Shown here: positions 1-4,939 of the stretch, one piece after another
Layout: every line of letters starts with the position of its first letter
Numbering within the stretch: position 1 is the stretch's first letter
Assembly (NCBI GenBank): GCA_014380105.1
Contig: JACMKL010000686.1
Coordinates: 1-5,964 of the forward strand
Origin: Candidatus Melainabacteria bacterium
Lineage (GTDB): Bacteria; Cyanobacteriota; Vampirovibrionia; Obscuribacterales; Obscuribacteraceae
Direction of reading: 5' to 3'
Length of the DNA: 5,964 bases
Program-made: the position numbers and the translations under genes
Notes under the pieces: generated by a model
Database searches by the model: none
Seen by the model: the letters and a program-made list of their open reading frames with translations, nothing else
Told to the model about the DNA's origin: nothing

Positions 1-1
1 A

Positions 2-712
2 CGCCCCGATGGAGAAGATACCTTCTTCTACATAGAGGGCTGTGTGACACTTTTTTCGCACACACAGCGAGCCAAAAAACTATTTGGATTGCGTGGATAC
101 AACGTCAGAAGAAGGATTAACATTGACAAAAATTCCTTCTTTTCGGCCAGTCGAGAGATCATTTTCTACACTGACAGTCACTCTCAAGCGATTCTTGACC
201 GCTGGGAAAATCCAATAACCACAGAAATATCGGCAGTCTCCCCCGTCCAAAACGATCGTGTCAATCGCCGTTATGAACGTAAGACTGATGTTATCTATGA
301 CGTTACGCTGGACGGCTCAAAAACAATCGCGAAGGTTGAGCCAGCAATAAGTCTCGACGATCGGTGGCTCTTTCAGTGCGACATTTTTCCGTTCTATGAG
401 CTTACCGAAGGCATTACATACTCCGCCGCTGAACTTTTCAACTTCCACGTCAGTGAAAAAGCATGCATTCCCTATGACCCATACAACTTAACTGTAGTTG
501 CGGACTGGACTAGAGTCGGTCCTTTTCTGCCGTGGATGAACGACATGAGTGGATACGATTTCCTCATCTACCACTGCTTTAGCGAGAGAAGAAGTTTGGC
601 AGCCATTCCTGCGGACATCAGGGCGAGAGTTACTAACCGATATCCGGAATTCTTACATGCTCCGGAAACCGTAGAGATCATGAAGGGCAGTCAGACCTCT
701 TGGAAGAAATGA
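2..712 (+). CDS. Hypothetical protein, 3' part of a gene cut by the left edge
   Basis: The reading frame is open from base 2 to the TGA at 710-712, giving 236 visible residues. The first start-like codon is a GTG at 44, but the frame upstream of it stays open to the window edge. The 14 codons before it read like ordinary protein (DGEDTFFYIEG), and there is no Shine-Dalgarno site in front of the GTG. I therefore treat the gene as 5'-partial rather than starting at 44. The visible part is soluble-looking, rich in aromatic residues (Trp, Tyr, Phe spread throughout), with no membrane segment, no repeats and a polar Lys-rich C-terminus. A basic stretch follows the GTG (QRAKKLFGLRGYNVRRR). I do not recognise a family or catalytic motif. 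It is convergent with the kinase gene at 1117-2076. A strong inverted repeat begins 50 bases after the stop. Confidence 0.75.
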   Translation, partial: RPDGEDTFFYIEGCVTLFSHTQRAKKLFGLRGYNVRRRINIDKNSFFSASREIIFYTDSHSQAILDRWENPITTEISAVSPVQNDRVNRRYERKTDVIYDVTLDGSKTIAKVEPAISLDDRWLFQCDIFPFYELTEGITYSAAELFNFHVSEKACIPYDPYNLTVVADWTRVGPFLPWMNDMSGYDFLIYHCFSERRSLAAIPADIRARVTNRYPEFLHAPETVEIMKGSQTSWKK

Positions 713-762
713 ACTAGCAAAAATTGGAGTGTATAGGTTAGACAGAATATCGGCAACGTTGC

Positions 763-797
763 GGGCAATGGATGAATCCGAAATTCACCCATTGCCC
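763..797 (+). terminator. Long hairpin downstream of the left-edge gene, without a U-tract
   Basis: Arms 763-777 and 783-797 pair over 15 positions with one mismatch (A772 against C788), around a 5-base loop CCGAA. The outer nine pairs begin GGGCAATGG. It lies 50 bases after the stop at 712, where a transcript end is expected between convergent genes. No T-run follows on the plus strand (TAGAGCATTC comes next), so it is not a standard intrinsic terminator. It could act as a 3'-end stabilising stem or a Rho-assisted end. Confidence 0.5.
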
Positions 798-832
798 TAG
801 AGCATTCAAATTACTTGAGTGGAGACTGTTAT

Positions 833-846
833 CACCACTAGTGGTG
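833..846. repeat. Perfect 14-bp palindrome
   Basis: CACCACTAGTGGTG at 833-846 is a perfect palindrome with no loop. Loopless palindromes suit a dimeric DNA-binding protein better than an RNA hairpin, but no promoter or gene start is close to it. Function unknown. Confidence 0.5.
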
Positions 847-925
847 GCAGCCTTCGACTCCTATCCAACTTAAAATCCCCCAAGCCCTATTTTCTTATCG
901 GGAATTCTACTCTGGATGAACGCAC

Positions 926-955
926 CACTCGCCATTCTTATGGCGATACCGAGTG
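926..955. repeat. Two-part inverted repeat, possible RNA hairpin
   Basis: CACTCG at 926-931 is complementary to CGAGTG at 950-955. CCAT at 932-935 pairs with ATGG at 940-943 around a TCTT loop, leaving a 6-base bulge at 944-949. Alternatively TCGCCAT (929-935) and ATGGCGA (940-946) form a perfect 7-bp stem with the same loop. The two pairings are mutually exclusive. No T-run follows directly on either strand. Confidence 0.35.
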
Positions 956-1057
956 ATTTGGAAATTTTAGGATCTCGCCGACTTTCGTTACTTTTTAGAC
1001 CTTTTCTGATCTTTTTTCACTTTTAACAACGGCTCCGTATAGTAAAACTAAGGACCC

Positions 1058-1085
1058 AAAAAACCAGCAAAAAATGCTGGCTTTT
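1058..1085 (-). terminator. Intrinsic terminator of the NAD kinase gene
   Basis: CCAGCA (1064-1069) and TGCTGG (1075-1080) form a perfect 6-bp stem around an A5 loop. Read on the minus strand, the stem is followed at once by TTTTTTGGG, a proper U-tract. It lies about 40 bases beyond the kinase stop codon. On the plus strand it is followed by CTTTT, so it may also stop rightward transcripts. Confidence 0.75.
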
Positions 1086-1116
1086 GAAATTCATTTGGAG
1101 GCCTGGTCACAGAACC

Positions 1117-2076
1117 TTAATCAATGAGTGTACGCTGCACTGTTTCAGATGCAGGAGGTGTCCACGGTTGATTCGCATCCTCTTTGATAAATAATCGCAC
1201 CGGTTCGTCGCTGATTGAAGCCTTAACTTCAGCGCCCCAACCAACCTGGTACTTGATGTGCAGACCATCCAATAACAAGATTCCGGACTTCATGTGAGAT
1301 CGCACCACTATCTGGTCGGAAGACTTTAGCCTACCTCGATCGAGGCAAAACGAAGAATCAGGCGTTCGAATCAGTCCTCGCGAATTGTACTGAATCGAAT
1401 TGTCTGTGATGGGCAAACTGTCGGCTCCATATGAATGCATCCATCCGGTGGAGCCAGAAGCTGTACCAATGAAGAAACCATCAGATCTCTGCCTTTCAAC
1501 TTCACCTTGGATTTCCACCGAATACCTGCTTGTTTCACCAATTTCAGAATCGCAAATCAATATCTCATTGAAGACTCTCTCAGCAACAGGTTTTCCATTG
1601 ATGGTCACCGCAAGGCTGGAGAGACTTTTCGGAGCTAGATCACCATTCAATATATGTTGAAGAACTTTTCCGATATCTTCAGCATCAGCCAAACAAAAGT
1701 GTCCATGACTTGTTGATTTGGAAGAATTGACTCCCAATATCGGCACCGAGCCTGCATAATGCGCAACATCAATAATTGTGCCATCACCACCTACGGTGAC
1801 AATCAGATCGTACTGCTTTGCTGCGACTTTCTGCGCCAATTCGGAGCGCCTAATCACCTCGTACCGAACACAACCACCAAAACTTTTCTCGACTTGCTCT
1901 AACGTATGCGCATGCTCCCGATGAGCCAATTTAATTCGCGCTACAGAACTATCATCTCGATCCAACAGAGCGCGCAGAGGGTCACCATCGCGAGCGCAGA
2001 TTTTTTCGAATTCCGTGACCTTTGAAACAACTAAAATGTCCTTGCAAGACTCAGTTTCTTTCACTGTAGTACTCAT
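1117..2076 (-). CDS. nadK: NAD(+)/NADH kinase, NADK2-like
   Basis: The 319-residue product is an ATP-dependent NAD kinase, which phosphorylates NAD(H) to NADP(H) in the cytoplasm. The sequence shows GGDGT at residues 96-100 (nucleotide-binding motif after the strand LIVTV), LGVN at 114-117, the conserved Asn-Glu pair at 170-171, a Gly/Ser/Thr-rich loop ending in SGSTGW around 207-212, and a late Asp-Gly (270-271) in a hydrophobic strand. The segment GVN...S.GH.CL near 115-129, the spacing from Asn-Glu to E.QRSDG, and Trp in place of the usual Ala-Tyr after the GST loop all resemble the eukaryotic mitochondrial NADK2 branch more than E. coli NadK. Length is close to the usual 290-320. The ATG at 2076 has GGAG at 2083-2086 with 6-base spacing. 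The first 15 residues are polar and look like a short tail. Substrate preference (NAD versus NADH, ATP versus polyphosphate) cannot be read from sequence. Confidence 0.88.
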   Translation of the reverse strand: MSTTVKETESCKDILVVSKVTEFEKICARDGDPLRALLDRDDSSVARIKLAHREHAHTLEQVEKSFGGCVRYEVIRRSELAQKVAAKQYDLIVTVGGDGTIIDVAHYAGSVPILGVNSSKSTSHGHFCLADAEDIGKVLQHILNGDLAPKSLSSLAVTINGKPVAERVFNEILICDSEIGETSRYSVEIQGEVERQRSDGFFIGTASGSTGWMHSYGADSLPITDNSIQYNSRGLIRTPDSSFCLDRGRLKSSDQIVVRSHMKSGILLLDGLHIKYQVGWGAEVKASISDEPVRLFIKEDANQPWTPPASETVQRTLID

Positions 2077-2183
2077 GAGTTTCTCCGAACTGTTGAACTT
2101 CAGCTTCGCGGGCTATTTAAAAAAGTTCCTCTATCAGCCAGACGCGGTCGCCAACGCTGTTGAGATACTGACTGAGCGAGACT

Positions 2184-2213
2184 GAGTCTGCCACTGCAAA
2201 TGGTGGCAGACTC
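2184..2213 (-). terminator. Perfect 11-bp hairpin between the coiled-coil gene and the kinase gene
   Basis: GAGTCTGCCAC at 2184-2194 and its exact complement at 2203-2213 enclose an 8-base loop. It lies 8 bases beyond the stop of the coiled-coil gene, so it is positioned as its terminator. No T-run follows on the minus strand (AGTCTCGCTC comes next), so termination may be partial, letting some transcripts run on into the kinase gene 108 bases further. It could alternatively be an mRNA-stabilising stem between two co-transcribed genes. Confidence 0.55.
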
Positions 2214-2221
2214 GATGTCGG

Positions 2222-3001
2222 TCAAGCAATGATGCTTTCGTTTGACGCCTTCAACAAGTCAACTAAGGTCGCCTCGAGCACAGCACGAAGCCGAAAAAGT
2301 TCTTGCCCGCATGCCTCTATGGCGATGCGCCGTTGGTCTCGATACTGCGCCGTCAGTGCAGTCCGTCTGGCTTCGACCTCTGCTTGCAGATCTCTCAGCT
2401 TGGTGACTGCCTGTTGGTACTGTTTATCAAGATAATCGGGAACCGCCTCTTCCTGCGCTCTTTGGACGGCTGCTTGATATGGAACCAACGCAGATTCCAG
2501 AGCATCTTCAAGCGGTCGACGCACACTTTTCTGCAAACTCGAAAGCACTTCCCTAACTTCGAAAGATGGGAAATAGCGATAGTCTGTTGCACCAGAAAAT
2601 AGGTCCGAGTAAAGTTCGGGGTCGCGGAAGAAATCAAGCTCTGGAAGAGTCTTTAATTGGGAAAGGTCATGCTCACTTCTTGCTAAGGGCTTGAACGCTT
2701 CTAAGCGGTCGATTAGTGAACCAATTTGACTTTTCAGTGCCAATGCTCCTTCCCTTTTTTTGATGTCTAGCAATGACTGTTCTTCAATAGACGCTTGCCT
2801 TTTGAGTTCCAGCATCTCACGCCATATTCGATTTGATTCATTGTAGGCGGCCTCCTGGTCAGCCTCTTGCAACTCAATTGAGTCCAAGATCTGTTTCGCT
2901 TGGAAAAGCGAAGTGTTAAGAGTCTCAAGCGCCTGATATACGGCTGTGTAATAGCCCGAGATGGCAATTCGGACTGTCTCGCACGAGATTTGACTGGTCA
3001 T
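2222..3001 (-). CDS. Hypothetical coiled-coil protein
   Basis: I do not recognise the family. With the start at 3001 the product has 259 residues and is mostly predicted helix. A Glu/Gln/Lys/Leu-rich stretch covers about residues 22-110, a less regular middle with several aromatics follows (about 120-148, including YRYFPSFEV), and a second long helical region covers about 150-250 (RAQEEA, KLRDLQAEVEARR). The likely fold is two antiparallel coiled-coil arms. There are two cysteines, at 7 and 231, and no membrane segment. The ATG at 3001 has an excellent AAGGAG at 3009-3014, 7 bases upstream. The frame extends to a GTG at 3127, which would add 42 residues looking like a signal peptide (hydrophobic FFFSFWIFIPLAG, then VQAQ), but that start has only a weak ribosome site and the Phe run comes from T-rich DNA more typical of a promoter. 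I prefer the shorter, cytoplasmic form. It precedes the kinase gene on the same strand, 145 bases away. Confidence 0.8.
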   Translation of the reverse strand: MTSQISCETVRIAISGYYTAVYQALETLNTSLFQAKQILDSIELQEADQEAAYNESNRIWREMLELKRQASIEEQSLLDIKKREGALALKSQIGSLIDRLEAFKPLARSEHDLSQLKTLPELDFFRDPELYSDLFSGATDYRYFPSFEVREVLSSLQKSVRRPLEDALESALVPYQAAVQRAQEEAVPDYLDKQYQQAVTKLRDLQAEVEARRTALTAQYRDQRRIAIEACGQELFRLRAVLEATLVDLLKASNESIIA

Positions 3002-3399
3002 TGTCTTTCTCCTTCTCATAGAGAATAGGAAGTCTGTTGTTTGCGCCTGAACGCCCGCGAGGGGTATGAAAATCCAGAATGAAAAAAAGAATAAAAAACG
3101 CGACGATGAAATTTCACCGCCGCGCACTTTTCACCATGCCTGTCCGAGATCCGCTAAGGACGGCACGGGCAAGTATTCATCCGACTACATCAACCATGCC
3201 AATTGCTTGGAGGTTGGCAGCCGCCAATCTCATCGAAAGGATAAACGACACCCAATGGCGATGATGGGAAGGAGATGATTCCTGCTGAAATCAAGCTTTC
3301 CCGGGAAGCATATTCGATCGTGAAGCGCATTTCACCCTCTCATCACATGAGTTCAAGCCCACGAAGCAGAGCTCAAACAATTCTCACGACTAATCCACA
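3002..3399. other. Sparse region upstream of the coiled-coil gene
   Basis: No confident gene lies here. Minus-strand DNA at about 3079-3103 is T-rich and is probably the upstream promoter region of the coiled-coil gene, though I cannot place convincing -35 and -10 boxes. Plus-strand frames at 3066-3278 and 3079-3264 are open but have no ribosome site and read as antisense to the leader. TGCCAA at 3197-3202 can pair with TTGGCA at 3214-3219, and TTGGC at 3214-3218 can instead pair with GCCAA at 3223-3227, a short pair of competing stems of unknown meaning. Confidence 0.4.
3009..3014 (-). promoter_or_regulatory. Ribosome binding site that sets the coiled-coil gene start
   Basis: AAGGAG on the minus strand with 7 bases to the ATG at 3001. 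It is the strongest Shine-Dalgarno match in the window and argues against the longer GTG start at 3127 that would add an apparent signal peptide. Confidence 0.7.
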
Positions 3400-3403
3400 A
3401 TGA
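3275..3403 (+). CDS. Doubtful tiny ORF, 42 residues
   Basis: ATG at 3275 to TGA at 3401-3403. The product begins MIPAEIKLSREAYSIVKRI, a charged helix-like stretch, and ends in a Ser/Thr/Gln-rich tail. GGAAGGAG sits directly against the ATG with no spacer, which is too close for normal initiation. The only supporting feature is that the stop overlaps the start of the next tiny ORF as ATGA, an arrangement seen in coupled genes. Not recognised; may be chance. Confidence 0.15.
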   Translation: MIPAEIKLSREAYSIVKRISPSHHMSSSPRSRAQTILTTNPQ

Positions 3404-3552
3404 AACACCAGAGGGATGTCGGCTGGCGGGAAGATGTAAGAGGAGCTATACCTGGAGAATTGAGAGTGCCTGAAAAAATGGATGAAAAGATACTTGAAGT
3501 ATTGCAAAAATACATAGCTCATTTCAAACTAAAGAAACATCAAATAAGTTAA
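3400..3552 (+). CDS. Doubtful tiny ORF, 50 residues
   Basis: ATG at 3400 (overlapping the previous stop as ATGA) to TAA at 3550-3552. The C-terminal half is a lysine-rich amphipathic helix (KMDEKILEVLQKYIAHFKL) and looks more protein-like than the rest. The ATG has no ribosome site of its own. An in-frame GTG at 3466 has GGAG at 3454-3457 with 8-base spacing and would give a 28-residue peptide holding just that helix. Possibilities are a genuine small protein, a decayed gene remnant, or chance. No family recognised. Confidence 0.28.
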   Translation: MKHQRDVGWREDVRGAIPGELRVPEKMDEKILEVLQKYIAHFKLKKHQIS

Positions 3553-3574
3553 AACCTGCTTTCGCGCACAGAAC

Positions 3575-3611
3575 GCGACGCAGACAACGCATCGGCGGGA
3601 GATGGCGTCGC
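3575..3611 (-). repeat. GC-rich inverted repeat with a bulge
   Basis: GCGACGC at 3575-3581 pairs exactly with GCGTCGC at 3605-3611. CATC at 3590-3593 pairs with GATG at 3601-3604, stacking directly below. Together they give 11 pairs with an 8-base one-sided bulge (3582-3589) and a 7-base loop. It lies next to the smaller hairpin at 3616-3633, both downstream of the minus-strand gene ending at 3645, so the two may form its 3' end. Confidence 0.45.
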
Positions 3612-3615
3612 TAGC

Positions 3616-3633
3616 GCAAGAATCTTTTCTTGC
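3616..3633 (-). terminator. Short hairpin after the 96-residue gene
   Basis: GCAAGAA (3616-3622) and TTCTTGC (3627-3633) form a perfect 7-bp stem with a 4-base loop, 11 bases past the stop of the minus-strand gene at 3645. No T-run follows on the minus strand (GCTAGCGACG comes next), so it is a weak intrinsic terminator at best. It stands in tandem with the GC-rich repeat at 3575-3611. Confidence 0.4.
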
Positions 3634-3644
3634 CTTCAAAGCGT

Positions 3645-3935
3645 TCAATCTAAGCAAAAAATTGCACCAGAGTGAACAAGCAACCAAAAACTTCCATCCG
3701 GCGAGGAGACCATTGAGAATTTGTGACCTCTGTCATTAATTCCAAGTATAACGTTAGTTCCATCGGCATACTCTCCGCCGAGAATGACTCCATTTTCGTC
3801 AACGACAACCTGCATTCCAGGCAGTTTAGTACCGGCTGTCGCGGAAGTCTTGACAGTCAGAAGCAGGTCTCTGCGCAGAAATGCCTTTGGCTCGGGTAAC
3901 TTCTGAATCGATTCAATAGAAAAACTTGAATGCAT
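3645..3935 (-). CDS. Hypothetical small protein, probably beta-rich
   Basis: The product has 96 residues and belongs to no family I can name. Residues 1-20 are polar with a basic end (FLRRDL). From about 22 on, short hydrophobic strands alternate with Gly/Asp/Asn turns (QVVVDENGVILGGEYADGT, then NVILGINDRGHKFSMV, then GSFWLLVHSG). This spacing of D-x-N-G and D-G-T turns suggests a small beta-sheet or beta-meander domain. There is no signal peptide and a single cysteine near the C-terminus. The ATG at 3935 has AGGAA at 3942-3946 with 6-base spacing, which supports the start. Two tandem hairpins lie beyond its stop. It is divergent from the exported-protein gene at 4319. Confidence 0.65.
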   Translation of the reverse strand: MHSSFSIESIQKLPEPKAFLRRDLLLTVKTSATAGTKLPGMQVVVDENGVILGGEYADGTNVILGINDRGHKFSMVSSPDGSFWLLVHSGAIFCLD

Positions 3936-3976
3936 TTGATGTTCCTAGAAAGCATGTGAAGAAAAAAAGATCTCGA

Positions 3977-4207
3977 ATGCCAACGCACAAAAGAGCACGC
4001 GCAGAGAGTTGCTTATTCAAGGGTAAATTCAAATTTGGACAATTACATGACAGAAAATTGAGGGCAGACTGTCACCAGATAAAGTGCCAGAGACAGGTCG
4101 ACCAGGCTAATCAAGAATTGCAGCTGGAGAGACTTGGTCGATATGCCCGTCAGCGCTCATTGAAATATTACGTCCACCAGAAGGTCATAGCAGCATATTC
4201 TGGGTGA
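3977..4207 (+). CDS. Doubtful small basic protein
   Basis: From the ATG at 3977 the frame gives 76 residues, very rich in Lys, Arg and Gln, with a C-terminal helix-like part (about residues 38-70: Q-V-D-Q-A-N-Q-E-L-Q-L-E-R-L-G-R-Y) and two or three Cys. The frame can be opened further, to a TTG at 3926, but that would overlap the start of the divergent gene at 3935 and has no ribosome site. The ATG itself has only an A-rich, GA-containing stretch upstream. The basic character could mean nucleic-acid binding, but A-rich non-coding DNA also yields Lys-rich frames. If real, it lies 111 bases upstream of the exported-protein gene on the same strand. Not recognised. Confidence 0.33.
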   Translation: MPTHKRARAESCLFKGKFKFGQLHDRKLRADCHQIKCQRQVDQANQELQLERLGRYARQRSLKYYVHQKVIAAYSG

Positions 4208-4245
4208 GCCTGCCGCAGAGCAGTACAAAAATGATTGGTATGAGT

Positions 4246-4273
4246 TTGTCATATTCTGAATGCAGAATTTAGT
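4246..4273 (+). promoter_or_regulatory. Possible sigma70-like promoter of the exported-protein gene
   Basis: TTGTCA at 4246-4251 (five of six to the -35 consensus) is followed after 16 bases by TTTAGT at 4268-4273 (four of six to the -10 consensus), about 45 bases before the ATG at 4319. The -10 match is modest, so this is tentative. Confidence 0.25.
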
Positions 4274-4318
4274 CAGAAGGAAACGCCAATAGTGTTCGAA
4301 AACTCGGAGATACCAGAA

Positions 4319-4885
4319 ATGAAATACAGAGAGTTACGCTATCTCATACTTTCAGCTTCGCTCCTGATTTTCTCCGCGTCAGCAGCGCAAGCAGAGCGTC
4401 CAATTATTGTTAGAGAAACAGTCGGGACAGTCAAAGTGCAAGGCTGGGAAAGAAACTTGCTCAAGGGCGACCCCAACTTGAAAAATTATCACTGGAGCGC
4501 AATCTATTCCAATCCACAAGGATTAAAGAGAATACGACCAAGAAAAGAAGGTTTCACGACATCAAATTCTTCAAAGGACGGTGGTAGCTCCGACGTCAGA
4601 AGATATTTCGCACCCAAACATTTGCCACTTCCGCACAGCAGAGACTCTTATGGAAGAACAATTGCTAATCCATCAGTTACTGGAAATCTAGTAAGTCATG
4701 ACACCCAAGCAAATCTATTGAGAAAGAACAGAGTTGAAAGGAAAACCTCACCACAAATGATTCAAGAAGCAACTGTTTTGACTTACGCATCCGGCGGATA
4801 TCCAAGTCAGAAAGAATTGACCAAACGCCAGACAACACGGACGGAAGCAAGCGTCTATGGAAATATAAAAGGGCAATATTACTAG
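4319..4885 (+). CDS. Hypothetical exported protein with signal peptide
   Basis: The 188-residue product has a classic Sec signal peptide: basic n-region (KYRELR), hydrophobic core YLILSASLLIFSASAA at about 8-23, and an Ala-x-Ala site with likely cleavage after residue 25 (AQA before ERP). The mature part of about 163 residues is basic and polar, rich in Ser, Thr, Asn, Arg and Tyr, has no cysteine, and ends in Gly-Gln-Tyr-Tyr. The first mature stretch (VRETVGTVKVQGW) looks like a beta strand pair; the rest looks partly disordered. No lipobox and no enzyme motif, and no family recognised. I chose the ATG at 4319 because it starts exactly at the n-region and has GGAG at 4306-4309 with 9-base spacing. 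A GTG at 4292 would add nine residues ahead of it. It is convergent with the membrane-protein gene at 4940-5185, 54 bases away, with a hairpin between. Confidence 0.77.
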   Translation: MKYRELRYLILSASLLIFSASAAQAERPIIVRETVGTVKVQGWERNLLKGDPNLKNYHWSAIYSNPQGLKRIRPRKEGFTTSNSSKDGGSSDVRRYFAPKHLPLPHSRDSYGRTIANPSVTGNLVSHDTQANLLRKNRVERKTSPQMIQEATVLTYASGGYPSQKELTKRQTTRTEASVYGNIKGQYY

Positions 4886-4906
4886 AACTCGATGACTACC
4901 TTATCC

Positions 4907-4934
4907 GATGCTACCGACCTTAGCATTTGTGTTT
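4907..4934 (+). terminator. Probable intrinsic terminator of the exported-protein gene
   Basis: ATGCTA (4908-4913) and TAGCAT (4921-4926) form a perfect 6-bp stem, extendable by a G-T pair, with a 7-base loop. A T-rich tail TTGTGTTT follows on the plus strand. It lies 22 bases after the stop at 4885. The stem is AT-rich, so it may be weak. Confidence 0.45.
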
Positions 4935-4939
4935 AGGTC

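Larger units (their letters stand above)
713..1116. other. 404-base convergent intergenic region with several inverted repeats
   Basis: This gap separates two converging genes and holds no ORF I can support. It contains four separate inverted repeats, listed individually (763-797, 833-846, 926-955 and 1064-1080), and a pyrimidine-rich stretch at about 985-1026. No tRNA or rRNA signature was found. A TTCGACTCC string at about 852-860 resembles a tRNA T-loop but has no pairing stem around it. At least one repeat is clearly a terminator; the others may be terminators, RNA structures or protein-binding palindromes. Confidence 0.7.

Noticed and set aside
841..875. Possible tRNA, from a TTCGACTCC string
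   Set aside because: The flanking bases do not form the 5-bp T-stem, and no acceptor, D or anticodon arms can be drawn.
1400..1660. Plus-strand open frames across the kinase gene (1400-1660 and 1435-1638)
   Set aside because: They lie antisense inside a confidently identified NAD kinase and have no ribosome site.
2229..2967. Open frames on both strands within the coiled-coil gene (2229-2435, 2303-2602, 2395-2637, 2767-2967)
   Set aside because: They are contained in a gene with a strong start signal and consistent coiled-coil composition; their own composition is erratic.
3066..3278. Plus-strand frames at 3066-3278 and 3079-3264
   Set aside because: They start in an A-rich tract that yields Lys runs, lack ribosome sites and overlap the leader of the minus-strand gene.
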